A stretch of DNA of 64,000 nucleotides from contig LR746273.1 of assembly GCA_902729315.2 (NCBI GenBank), positions 4,565,001 to 4,629,000 on the forward strand, given 5' to 3'. Below are positions 26,041 to 36,034 of the stretch, in pieces. The stretch is from Spirodela intermedia (taxonomy: Eukaryota > Streptophyta > Magnoliopsida > Alismatales > Araceae). The notes below the pieces were generated by a model. The model was not told the origin of the DNA and did no database searches. It saw only the letters and a program-made list of their open reading frames with translations. Every line of letters starts with the position of its first letter. Position 1 is the stretch's first letter. The position numbers were made by a program, and so were the translations under genes.

Positions 26041-29000
26041 AAATGCAGTTCTTTTCCTCATAGCCTCCTGGCGAGTCACACAATTTTCAGAGTCTTCCGC
26101 GATGATTATTACGAATAAAACGGCACACTGTTAGAGAGAGTTCCTACATAAAAACAACCCTCTAGGAGCCCCCTCTCGCATGCACAGGGGACGTAAGATA
26201 TAGTTTTTAAATAATCTTAAATATACATACACTTAATTTTAATTAAATTGTGGAGTCATCAACAAAACACGCCATCACTAATATTGAAACGAATTTTTTT
26301 TTTAAAAAAAGTAGAGATATCTTTCAAAATGTATTCATATTATGCCTAATTTTCTGCTCTTTAATATAGAGGATCCCCTGCGAAATAAAAGTTTTTTCAT
26401 TTCCATTGATGTGATGTCATTATTTGTAACCAACAATGTTGGCATCAACCCTCTCTCATGCCCATGATAAAAAGAAATGATGTGATCAGGGTCACCTTTT
26501 GGACTAGCCTAATTTGTACTATAATCCTTAAGCTTTAGGAATCATGGCTGAATATATTGAATGAGCTTCAAGTTCAAATGTGGGATCATAGTAATGCTTA
26601 CAATGTAAGTTTAATGTAAAATTTTGGCAAGTAAATATTAGGATGTTTTCTTACAAGCCATAGCACAATAGAGATATATTATCATTTTGTGATATACTAA
26701 GGTTGATTATGCAAGTTGCACAATGTTAACATAAAATATATTCACAAGTTGAAAAACTCAACCAAAAATACCTTCATGATAGTCATCAACAAACTTCGCC
26801 ATTGGTCAGAAGGTTATGATAATTTAATGATCACATAGTAGAACTTGTGAAACATTGAATGAAATATAGTTATAATTTCAATGTCTTAAACACGTGCAAC
26901 CTTCACTAGGATGACACTTCGAGCTGATCATCAAGAAGCTTCTCATTGGCAAATATATGTGCAATATATTGTTTAATTATGGACAACCTCACAAATCATC
27001 AAATCCATTTTCTCAAAGAACTGTTAATTTCGCTCTTTCCTTAAATAATTTTTTAAATACAAAATTTCAAAGTTTTGAAATAATTTTATCCATTTATGGG
27101 GTACTAAAATAAGAAATTATAATTTACCCTAGTATGCAGAAAAATTATAGATGAAGTGAAACCTATGTGCCAAAAGAGGTCAAGATTAATTGACGTCTCT
27201 AAGTAATAAATAGGAGTATTTTCACATTACATTTTCTTCCCACATTTTCATGGTGCATGCCTATTTTTGAAAAATATAAAATATTTCTAAGTCATGACCT
27301 GAAGATCATTAACACTAAGTGATTAAAGTAGGCAGCCTTCAAATCAAATACATACCTACATTTCTTATAATGCTGAGTTATAAGTTGGATGAGAAATATT
27401 GTATCTAAGACATGAATAAGTTCACCAAGTAAAGAGTATTTTAAATTCTATGCTCATTACTACTAGGTCTGTGATGGTGCTGAGTGAGGGCACCACTATG
27501 CCCCACTGCTCTATAGCAACTCATCTTTGCTCTTCTCACAACTATTCTTTTCACACCTCCAGATATGCTCAGATGATGTGGTAAGTGTAATAGAGTTATC
27601 ACTAATGAATACTTATATAAATGAATATTATAAAAACATTCATCAATTTAATAACTTTGATTCTTACCTATAGTGAGTATTCAATAAGAGATTTTCTTTA
27701 CAATTATGTTGCAAAACCTAAGGTTATTGCTATTAGTTGTAGTGAGGCAAGAGTGAGTGTGAATTAGTCTCTTTTGTTCTACTATTTAGTTGTTAATTAT
27801 CACTTTAATTTAATCACCATAGAGAGTATAGTGGTTTGATCCACCTAATGTATTCCACTCTCTAAGACCACATCCTTAGGTTACACCAATTCTTTAGTGA
27901 AATATATTAAATACAACAGGCCTCAATTAGCCTCCACTGAATATCAAGGCTTCGATAAGTTTATAATAAATACAATGACCTCAGCTAGCCTCAACTAAGC
28001 ACAACGGCCTTACCTAACCTCCACTGAACACAACAGCGTCAACTCAACTCTATTATACACAACAGCTTCAACTAGCCTCACTACGCACGACAGCCCTAGC
28101 AAACCTCAACTCTATTGTGCACAACAACATCCACTAACCTCCACTAAATACAACGAATTTAGCTAGCCTGCACTAAACACAAAGAACTCAACTAGCCTAT
28201 GTTGGATTTATTAGTTCCATTGAGCAAGAGTACTAGAGGTACCCAATTATGAATCAAGAACATATTTACGTTCTTACATATTTAGAACATAGCTTCCTTG
28301 ATGTGAATTATTTTCCCAAAGATGTCAAAGTATCTTTTGAGAGGAAAACTTTGAATGTTTGAGCAGAAATAATATTTCTTCTCTTTCCAATGTTGGGAAT
28401 ATGAGAAGTTTTTTGGAGATTTTTTTTGGGATAATTGATTTAATTTTTTAGAACAATAAACAATAATCATGAAAACCCCAATTACCCTCATATTTATGAT
28501 GCAAAAATCAAAACCATGGTAGCCTACTTAAAGTAGAGCTTTACCCTATGGCTCAATTATCACCAAAGTAATATCAGCTACTGCCAATATTCGTGTTTCT
28601 TCCATGTAAGACACATAATTACTCTTTTATCCTTCAAATAATCATAGTTCTAATGGATTGGAATTTCAATAGAGATGAGTATGGCGTGATACATGTTAGA
28701 GAAAATCTTCTCTCTTATTAAGGAAATTTTTGAAATCCATGAGTGGCATGATCCATCCCTGATCATCTAGATTCTCAAAGGGCTTCATATATTAGAAAGT
28801 TTTATAGATGAAGATCCGCATGGCCGTTAGTGCAATGCCACCATATGTGAAGTAGATGGTAAGAGAAAACCAAGAGGATAAGGAAGTTGGATTATGCTTC
28901 ATCTAAAAGGGTGCTTAGTAAAATTATCCTAGATTATCAGGATAACCTTGGAGAGGGAGGAGATCAAGGGCACATGATCCTATTAACTAAGAAGAATGAC

Positions 29001-29300
29001 AAAATTAGTTAACGATGCCATGGATGTAGAGTTCTCTTGAACAGAGTAGTCCTATACACAATGGGGAGCGGCGAGACATCGTTTCTACGATAGAGGGCGA
29101 GACACAAATACAGACGGAGAGGGAGACGACACCTCGCTCCCATGGCACTCGCATCACCCTTAATGGGTATTCAAAGCTTTTGGATGTGAAGAAAAGGAAA
29201 GGAGAGATTCTTCGCAACTAGTAGTCTAAAGGAAATCCGCGCCTTGAATGACTTCCCCCATTCCAACCCAAGCCCTGGATGGTACAAGAAGGAAAGGTGA
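26041..29300. other. Spacer between TPD1-like copies 2 and 3
   Basis: About 3.3 kb, mostly AT-rich and without a supported gene. Its main structure is a 29-bp minisatellite at about 27898-28200. From about 29.0 kb the sequence becomes GC-richer and resembles the upstream region of copy 2, with a shared block at 29190-29280. Confidence 0.55.
27898..28200. repeat. 29-bp minisatellite, about ten units
   Basis: Degenerate units resembling CTAGCCTCCACTAAACACAA followed by about nine variable bases repeat with a 29-bp period. Unit starts are visible at 27927, 27956, 27985, 28014, 28043, 28072, 28100, 28134, 28163 and 28192. One unit is 28 bp and one is 34 bp. The period is not a multiple of three and there is no long open frame, so it is not coding. 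Confidence 0.85.
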
Positions 29301-29526
29301 CGCCTCCTGAAAGTCTCAAGAGGAGAGACCAGTGCCACGTACCCGTCCGGCGCTGAGAGGAAGGAACCCCGTCGGCCGGCAATTATATTACCGGAGATAA
29401 ACTTCTAATATTTGACGACTGATCAATGGGTCATATCAATCTCTGATCTCCTTCTCCTGTATAAATCTGTGCTTCACTCTCGGAGAAACACCCAGAACAA
29501 TGAGAACGCCCCAGAGGATGAAGACG
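29300..29526 (+). promoter_or_regulatory. Promoter of TPD1-like copy 3 with TATA box
   Basis: A TATAAAT box at 29460-29466 lies 67 nt before the conserved ATG, almost exactly as in copy 2 (66 nt). Shared blocks with copy 2 include CCCCGTCGGCC and the stretch around GAGATAAACTTCT. An additional in-frame ATG at 29500 could start a 9-residue longer protein. Confidence 0.65.
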
Positions 29527-30019
29527 ATGCCGGCCTGTCGCGACTTATTCATCGTCCTGGTTCTTCTCCTCAGCACCTTTGGTCAAGGTACTCTGTCTCT
29601 CTCTTTCTCTCTGTCTCTGTCTCTCTCTCCCTCTCTCTCTCTCTCCTCCCTCTGATGGAAAGCGTGAACACGGCGGAGCAGGTCGGTCGCAGCCGTGCAC
29701 GAGGGACAGCATAAAGGTGGCGCAGAGAGCGACGGGGGAAAGATCCCACGGGGTGCCCGTGTACGAGGTCGAGATCTCCAATGGTTGCATCTGCCCCCAG
29801 TCAACGGTTTTACTTCGCTGCCGCGGCTTCTCCACCGCCCTCACCGTTGACGCCGCCGTCTTCCTCCCGCTACCCCCCGCCGAGACCGGCGGAGTCCACG
29901 GCCTCTGCGTGGTCAACGGCTTCCGGCCGATCTTTCCGGGATTACCCATCAAATTCCAGTACGCTCGAGCGTCTCCTGTCGATCTGACTGTCGACAGCTG
30001 CAAGGTCAACTGCTCGTAG
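29527..30019 (+). CDS. TPD1-like secreted cysteine-rich protein, copy 3
   Basis: Exons 29527-29587 and 29682-30019 give 132 residues. The signal peptide is MPACRDLFIVLVLLLSTFGQ; the mature part begins GRSQPCTRDSIKVAQRAT and ends DSCKVNCS. It is closest to copy 2, with which it shares EVEISNGCIC-type, LLRCRGF and GLCVVNGF blocks. The C-terminal DSCKVNCS adds a cysteine absent from the other two copies. The start at 29527 aligns with the paralogues, but in-frame ATGs at 29500 and 29518 are alternatives. The 94-nt CT-rich intron is not a multiple of three, so here retention would shift the frame. Like its neighbours it is probably secreted; its function is not known. Confidence 0.89.
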
Positions 30020-30878
30020 AATCCATACATTTCTCTGTGTCCCATCATAATTCATACAAATAAAGAAATCCTCTAAAAGAGAGATTTTTACATCGAACTC
30101 TTGCGGTTTCTCTCTCACGCATTCCATCGAACAAGGACATGAGATACGGTTGCTGCATACCATTAAACTCCATTAAAATAAGAGATATATATACATATGA
30201 AAAAATCGCAAATAATTTGAATCAGAGGAGGGAGTAATCTACAGTAACCAATGTTTTTGTCCTCTATTTCCCTCACATTTCCTACCTTCCATCGTATAAA
30301 CTCCAGATTTCCCTCTCAGTTCTTACGACCAATGTTAGAGTTGTGGAGAATGATCTATTACTGGGCCTTAGTGGGGTTTAGTAGACTCTTCGGCGGGCAA
30401 AAAATGTGATTTTGGAGTCTAATCTTCTTTGCATTTATCCATAATCTTCTGATAAGAGGATGAAAAGCTTCCAACTCCCTGGCGTGTTGATGATGATGAC
30501 GAGTTTCCATGAACACTGAAGCATTTTCCACCTCCCTGGCGTGTCTCTCTTCCCTTTCTATGTTTAGGGAAGGGAACGAGGACATCGTCTTCTCCAGCAC
30601 ATCAGAAGATGATCTCTTATAATTAGCAATAATTACGTGATCTTCCTGTTATCATGTCGTCATTGTTTTGGTCAACAACGGATCACAAACCTACCTTAAT
30701 GGAGGGGAGTTTCTTGATTCTTCAATCTGGGTTTATATTATAAGTCTTTGGATTCTCTGCGAAGGAGGGCCCGCTATGGTACCCGACAAGATCGGAGAGG
30801 GAAGAAAACCCTCGCCCCCTGCCATCCAGTTCAGAGAACGGAGGACCCTTACCCATAGCCGCCGCCGCCTTCTCGGAG
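30020..30878. other. Intergenic region and SDR gene promoter
   Basis: Contains the 3'UTR of TPD1-like copy 3 and the upstream region of the reductase gene. A TGGGCC site II element lies at about 30362. A CTCCCTGGCGTGT sequence occurs twice, near 30476 and 30532. No other gene is visible. Confidence 0.5.
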
Positions 30879-31691
30879 ATGGCTGACCCTGCCGCCGCCG
30901 CCGCCGCCGCCGCTCCACCATCGGAGCTGCTCCCCCTGACGGGCCGCGTGGCCATCGTCACCGGTGGCTCACGCGGCATCGGCGCCGCCATCGCCGCCCA
31001 TCTCGCCGCCCTCGGCGCGAAGCTCGTGGTCAACTACACCTCGAGCTCCGGCGCCGCCCACTCCCTCACCGCCACCCTCAACGCGTCCTCCGCCGACCCC
31101 CGCGCCGTCGCCGTCCAAGCCGACGTGTCCGACCCCGCCGCCGTCAAGGCCCTCTTTGACCGTGCCGAAGAGGCCTTCGGCAGCGAAGCCCACATCCTCG
31201 TCTGCTGTGCCGGCGTTCTCGTCTCCAGCTACCCGTCCCTCGCCGCCACCACTGAGGACTCTTTTGACCACATGTTCAGGGTCAACACCCGGGGGGCCTT
31301 CCTCTGCTGCCGGGAGGCGGCGAACCGCCTGCCACGTGGAGGCGGCGGGCGGATAATCGCCGTCAGCTCCTCGATGGTGGCGCAGCGGAAGCCCGGGTTT
31401 GCGGCGTACGCCGGGTCCAAAGCGGCGGTGGAGGCGATGGTGACTGTGCTGGCGAAGGAGCTCGCCGGCACGGGCATCACCGCCAATTGCGTGGCGCCGG
31501 GGCCCACCGAAACGGACATGTTCTACGCGGTGAGGCAGAACGAGGCGGAGGTGGCGCGGGTGGCGGCGGAGTGCCCTATGGGTCGAATCGGGAGGCCACA
31601 TGACATCGCCAACGTGGTGGGTTTCCTCGCTTCCGCCAGCGGGGAGTGGGTCAACGGACAGGTGGTCCATGTCAACGGCGGCGTCGCCTAA
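30879..31691 (+). CDS. Classical SDR oxidoreductase, aldehyde-reductase-like
   Basis: An intronless, very GC-rich gene of 270 residues. Seen: a poly-Ala N-terminus; the Rossmann cofactor motif TGGSRGIG at residues 28-35; Asp82 in the ADV motif; the structural Asn136; catalytic Ser near 164; Tyr177 and Lys181 in YAGSK; and the C-terminal VNGQVVHVNGG. This fits classical short-chain dehydrogenases of the plant NADPH-dependent aldehyde reductase-like group, close to fungal-type 3-oxoacyl reductase-like proteins. An Arg right after the glycine motif favours NADPH. The usual NNAG motif is CCAG (109-112). The substrate cannot be read from the sequence. Only an Ala-rich stretch precedes the domain, so plastid targeting is uncertain. 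Confidence 0.9.
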   Translation: MADPAAAAAAAAPPSELLPLTGRVAIVTGGSRGIGAAIAAHLAALGAKLVVNYTSSSGAAHSLTATLNASSADPRAVAVQADVSDPAAVKALFDRAEEAFGSEAHILVCCAGVLVSSYPSLAATTEDSFDHMFRVNTRGAFLCCREAANRLPRGGGGRIIAVSSSMVAQRKPGFAAYAGSKAAVEAMVTVLAKELAGTGITANCVAPGPTETDMFYAVRQNEAEVARVAAECPMGRIGRPHDIANVVGFLASASGEWVNGQVVHVNGGVA

Positions 31692-32151
31692 CGCAGCTGC
31701 CGCCGTTCTATTCCCTATGTAATAACCTCTTTGAGGAATTCCATCGAGCAGATGGCGGGTACCATTTTCTCAAAAAGTTGCAGACAGCTGGGCTCAGTCT
31801 GAAGGCAACATGATTGGCCTCGAAGACTGTGCCAGATTATTTCCGTCCCAGCCCAATATAAGGCCTAATAATGGCCCATTAGGGTATTCAAATGCGGTCT
31901 CTCCCTTCCTTCGCCCCCGCCGAGGAGAAATCGGTTGGAAAGGGGAGATATTTCTGGTGCAGGCCACTGCAGGGAACATGTGGCGCACAGGATCTCTCCG
32001 GGTCCCTGTTGACCCCGGAGACGAAGGAGCTGCCGTGGGTTGCTTCTTCGGCCAGCCAGCAGTTCAGGGGGAAGGGGCAGGTGGGGAGAGAGAGAGAGAG
32101 AGTGAAGGGAGGGCTTTCTGGGAGAACCGGAGGAAGTGAAGGGGGCCTCTC
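31692..32151 (+). promoter_or_regulatory. SDR 3' end and HNH gene promoter/5'UTR
   Basis: About 460 bp between the SDR stop and the next ATG. It contains two site II-like motifs near 31852-31877 (AGCCCAATA and ATGGCCCATTA) and a GA tract at about 32085-32102 in the presumed 5'UTR. The short spacing suggests the HNH gene has a compact promoter. Confidence 0.5.
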
Positions 32152-35100
32152 ATGGCGAAATTCGCAGCCAATGGGTGCTTCAGGCTGCACATCGGCGGGC
32201 GCAGGGACTGCGATCCCGGAGACCACGCGCTCCAGCGGGCAATTGGCGTTGGCGGTGGGGTTTGGGCTCCCAGGAACCCGCTTGCTTTTGCGCTCCATGA
32301 CGGAAGGGGCGATGGCTGTGAGAAGAGGCTGGGGAGGTTGTACGCCGGGGTCTCTTCCTTGGACAGGAACAGGAGCGCCTTCAGTGAGGAGCAGGGCTCG
32401 AAGGATGCCGTTGGCCACGATGATCACCATGAGGAGTATGAGAGGGATGAACTCTCCTGCTTCAGAGGCCTGGTCTTGGACATCTCTTACAGGTTACTTG
32501 TCTCGTGCTCACCGATTCGTGTAGTTCTTCGATTGCTACATCCGATCATTGCCATTCGAGCAATGGATCATCATGAATTGCTTATTTTCTGGATATTTAT
32601 TAAATTCAGATGGAGTGTTCAATTAAATCAATGAAGAGCTCCCATAAAATAAGCTAAATCCCTCTGTACAATGTTCCTAGATTACACAAATCGTATTACG
32701 AGAACCTGGTGAGCTCACGTTCTCAATCTAGAGCATATCCAAACAGCTACTTCTGTCTAAACATCTAGGCTCGTCAGAGGGGTTTTGATTGCTTCGTGTG
32801 GATATCATGATCTTATCTACAACGTTGTGGTAAACATCTCTTGCATTGCCCAGAGCTCGCTTTAAACATAAGTGCTCTTGATTTTTGACGGGGTGGATTA
32901 TTTACCTTCTGGAAGTCGCAATAATTCAGTCAATGCCTGCGAGGGTTGCCATGAAATAGATGAGATCTTCACCCCTACGGGAACCCAGATAAAAACAAGG
33001 GAGGCGAGATTAGGGGGCTGTAGCCAAAGTTGATGACGACTCTCCCCCATCTCGACCTTCTATCTTTGTTCTTGATTGCTGTCCCACACCCTATGCTGAA
33101 TGCGAGCAGCATAAATCGGGCTAGTCTCCTGTGTTCTTGTGAAGATGAAATACTTGAATTGCATCATCCATGTAATATACAGATTGTAATATTGTGGAAC
33201 AGATTTTGGGCAGTAGCTTGTTTGACAATGGAACTTCTCAATCTCTCTGAGGTTTAATCTCTGTCCCCCTCCAGCATGAATGGTGTGTTTTGATTCCACT
33301 TTTGGAAAATCTTTTCAGGCCTATCAATGTGATTTGTTGGCGGCGAGCTATTTGTTTGGAATTCATGGAGAAGGTGGGGGGCCATTTTCATTCTATCTTT
33401 TTTGCTTATATTTGGTTAGAAGACCCCATTGCAACATTTTCCGGCTAATTATGTTTAATTAGACAGTCATATGGTTGACGGTGAAATAAAGCTTGGGGTT
33501 TTGCATGACTCTCTTCTTGGCATCATTTCCCAGGCTGATGTTCTAGAATACTATGATCGAACAGTGTCATCACCCCGAGGTTCCTTCTACATCCCAGCAG
33601 TTCTGAGGGTGAGCCAACGATCCTGAAGATTACTAACTCTAGCTCATTTAATCATCTTTCCTGCCGAATATTCACATGATGGGATTACCAGAGTTTATTT
33701 TCCCCATATTAATGGGATATCTCCACTGCTTTCAGGTGCCCCATTTGCTACATGTTGTTAAGAGGCGAAGGCGCAGAAACAGCCTCAGCCGTAAAGCTGT
33801 GCTCCATCGAGATTCATACACTTGCCAGTAAGCTCTTACTCATACTGACTGGTCATGTTTATATGCCCGTCTCCAGATCCGAAACCTCAAACCATAGGCC
33901 CTAAATGTGTCATTACTCCCTAGTTTTATGCCCTTTTCGTGGGAGAAATTGGAATCTATAATCAAATCTCCCCTTCAGCTGAGGAACTCGAGATATAAAA
34001 TAGCAATACTCTAACATGCGATGAATTATAAGAAGATACCAATAGATTGGCAGCTCTTGGAAAACCTAATGCGTTCCAAGATTGTCGTCTTAATGTTCAC
34101 ATTCATGGCCTTAGTCGTGATGAGTTTTATAGCCCTATGACGTGTAGAGTGACTCTACGATGATGATGATGCCATATCTGATATTAATGCTAATTTCCCA
34201 TATTCTGACGTACGCCTGTCTAGGATTTAATTTGGCTCAAGAAGAAATCAACTTTTCTCCATCTAAATTTGTATTTTATTATATTATTGTTATAGCATAT
34301 TCCTGCATAATTGAGCGTCTATGTTGTTCTTACTATAAATTTGCTCGATTTAATTATTTTTAGTTATTTAGGATATTTTCATCTAAGCAAGAACATTGTC
34401 ATCGATTGGGCTTCACATGTTCACATTAGAAGGGTTATGCTAGTTTTTTTTTTTTCTTACAACAGGTACTGTGCTTCGCACGAGGACTTGACTATTGACC
34501 ATATTGTGCCAGTTTCTCAGGGTGGTGAATGGAAATGGGAGAATCTGGTAGCCCAACTTTTCCTGCCCTATTTCAAGTTGCTCATTTTTTTAATAATTAA
34601 AAATTTCATTTATTTAGTTGCTGCACTTTCATAATTCAGCAAAAATACGCGTTACATTTGTATCCGCATTATAATAGTATGGATAAACTTCTACATCTGA
34701 TGATGATATTAATAAATAATGCATGTATGTCTCTGTTTCTCATCATACTCTTACTAGCTCACTCATTACAGCACATCTTCACTGATTCAAGCTAATATGT
34801 GTGAGTTGGTCCTAGAATGAGAGGATCGCCATGTGAATCATCCCTTGTATATGCTCACCATGATCCGCATGAGATAATAATAGCACCGAAAAAAAAAAAA
34901 TCTGAAGCGACAAACCCTAGACCCGAAACCTTAAGCCTGGCTTCTTGGAAACACTTTGACAACTAGCCTTCTCGCAGGTGGCGGCCTGTCTAAAATGCAA
35001 CTCGAGGAAGGGAAACAAGACGCTAGAGCAAGCGAACATGAAGCTGATCAAGATCCCGAAGGTCTGAATTCAATCAAAAAAAAAAAAAAGAGATCGAAGT

Positions 35101-35276
35101 CCTTGTGGGCGTTGACCCAGATGATGAGCCTTCCTCCTCTTTGCTGCCTGGCGCAGGCACCCAAGGACTATGACGTCCTCGCCATCCCCTTGACAACGGC
35201 GGCAGTGAAGATGATGAAGTCGAGGAAAGGCGTCCCTGCCGAGTGGCTGCAGTACTTATCCACACCAGGCCCGTGA
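32152..35276 (+). CDS. Plant HNH-endonuclease-domain protein
   Basis: Seven exons (32152-32492, 33319-33373, 33534-33608, 33736-33827, 34466-34547, 34978-35061, 35157-35276) join in frame to 282 residues, similar to the plant HNH proteins of the At2g23840 type. Seen: LVLDISYRPINVICWRRA, then ADVLEYYDRTV, then a compact HNH fold. The fold has zinc pair C187/C190 (TCQYC), the catalytic DH pair D199-H200 in LTIDHIVPVSQGG, N214 in WENL, and zinc pair C219/C222 in ACLKCNSRKG. The conserved C-terminus carries YDVLAIPLTTAA. HNH domains cut or nick nucleic acid with a metal ion. The role of this plant family is not established, and organelle targeting is possible but unproven. All introns are GT-AG. 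It is convergent with the ECT gene. Confidence 0.93.
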
Positions 35277-36034
35277 GGAGGATCCCCTCACATGCCACCG
35301 ATCATCAGCTCAGATCCGATTCATGGGTTTGACCTCGTACGTATGAAACTGGCCCGCGTTCATTGTATAGATCCCAACTTGTCTGCATATTATTGCAAGG
35401 AAACATTTGTAAACAAGCATCCACGAAGCAAAGTTGTGCTGGATTTCTCCCATCAACTTGTGAATTAACATAACCCACGTGTTTCAGGCACTAGCACCCA
35501 ACTTGTCTGGCTCTCTCTCTACAAAAGTCAGCGGTCACAACAGATAAGGTGGGGGTGAGATGGGTAGAATGGAAGGGTAGAGCCTGTCAGGAGCCCCATG
35601 CCAGCCGCAAAATACATTGACTTTTATATCAGCACCAGGCTACACAGCATACCCAACAAATTGGGAAAGAAAAGCCCAAAAAAGGAAAGAGCCATGGCAA
35701 GAAGGGAGAAGAAGGGAGAATCCGAAACAAGCACAACGGAAGAACAAAGATGCAACTGGTTCTCTTTTTTCTTTTTTTTTTCTTTCTTTTTTCACAAAGC
35801 GGAAGAAGATGATTTTGATGAAGCGGAAGAAGGAGAAGGCACACCATGACCCCCTGCTTGCCTGACTTGAATGAGAGATGGGGCCGGCACCAAAGCCAGA
35901 AAAGAAGCCAAGAGAGGAGGAACAAAGAAAGGAAGAACAAAAGAAAAGCAACATACTCGTTACTAAATCTAAACCAAGCCCCACCCCCCGATTTCCACAG
36001 CCCCAGCCCAACCCCAATTCGTCATCAAAATAAG
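35277..36034. other. Convergent region, HNH and ECT 3' ends
   Basis: Presumed 3'UTRs of the two converging genes. The strand is skewed: purine-rich AAGAAGG stretches at 35680-35960 and a T-rich block near 35760-35800 give long accidental open frames on both strands. Nothing else is recognised. Confidence 0.5.

Noticed and set aside
30969-31670. 233-codon minus-strand frame opposite the SDR gene
   Set aside because: A shadow frame caused by the very high GC content; it has no recognisable domain, and the plus frame has every SDR motif.
35598-36017. Lys/Glu-rich plus frames and Phe/Leu-rich minus frames between the HNH and ECT genes
   Set aside because: They come from a purine-rich strand in the convergent 3'UTR region and match no family.
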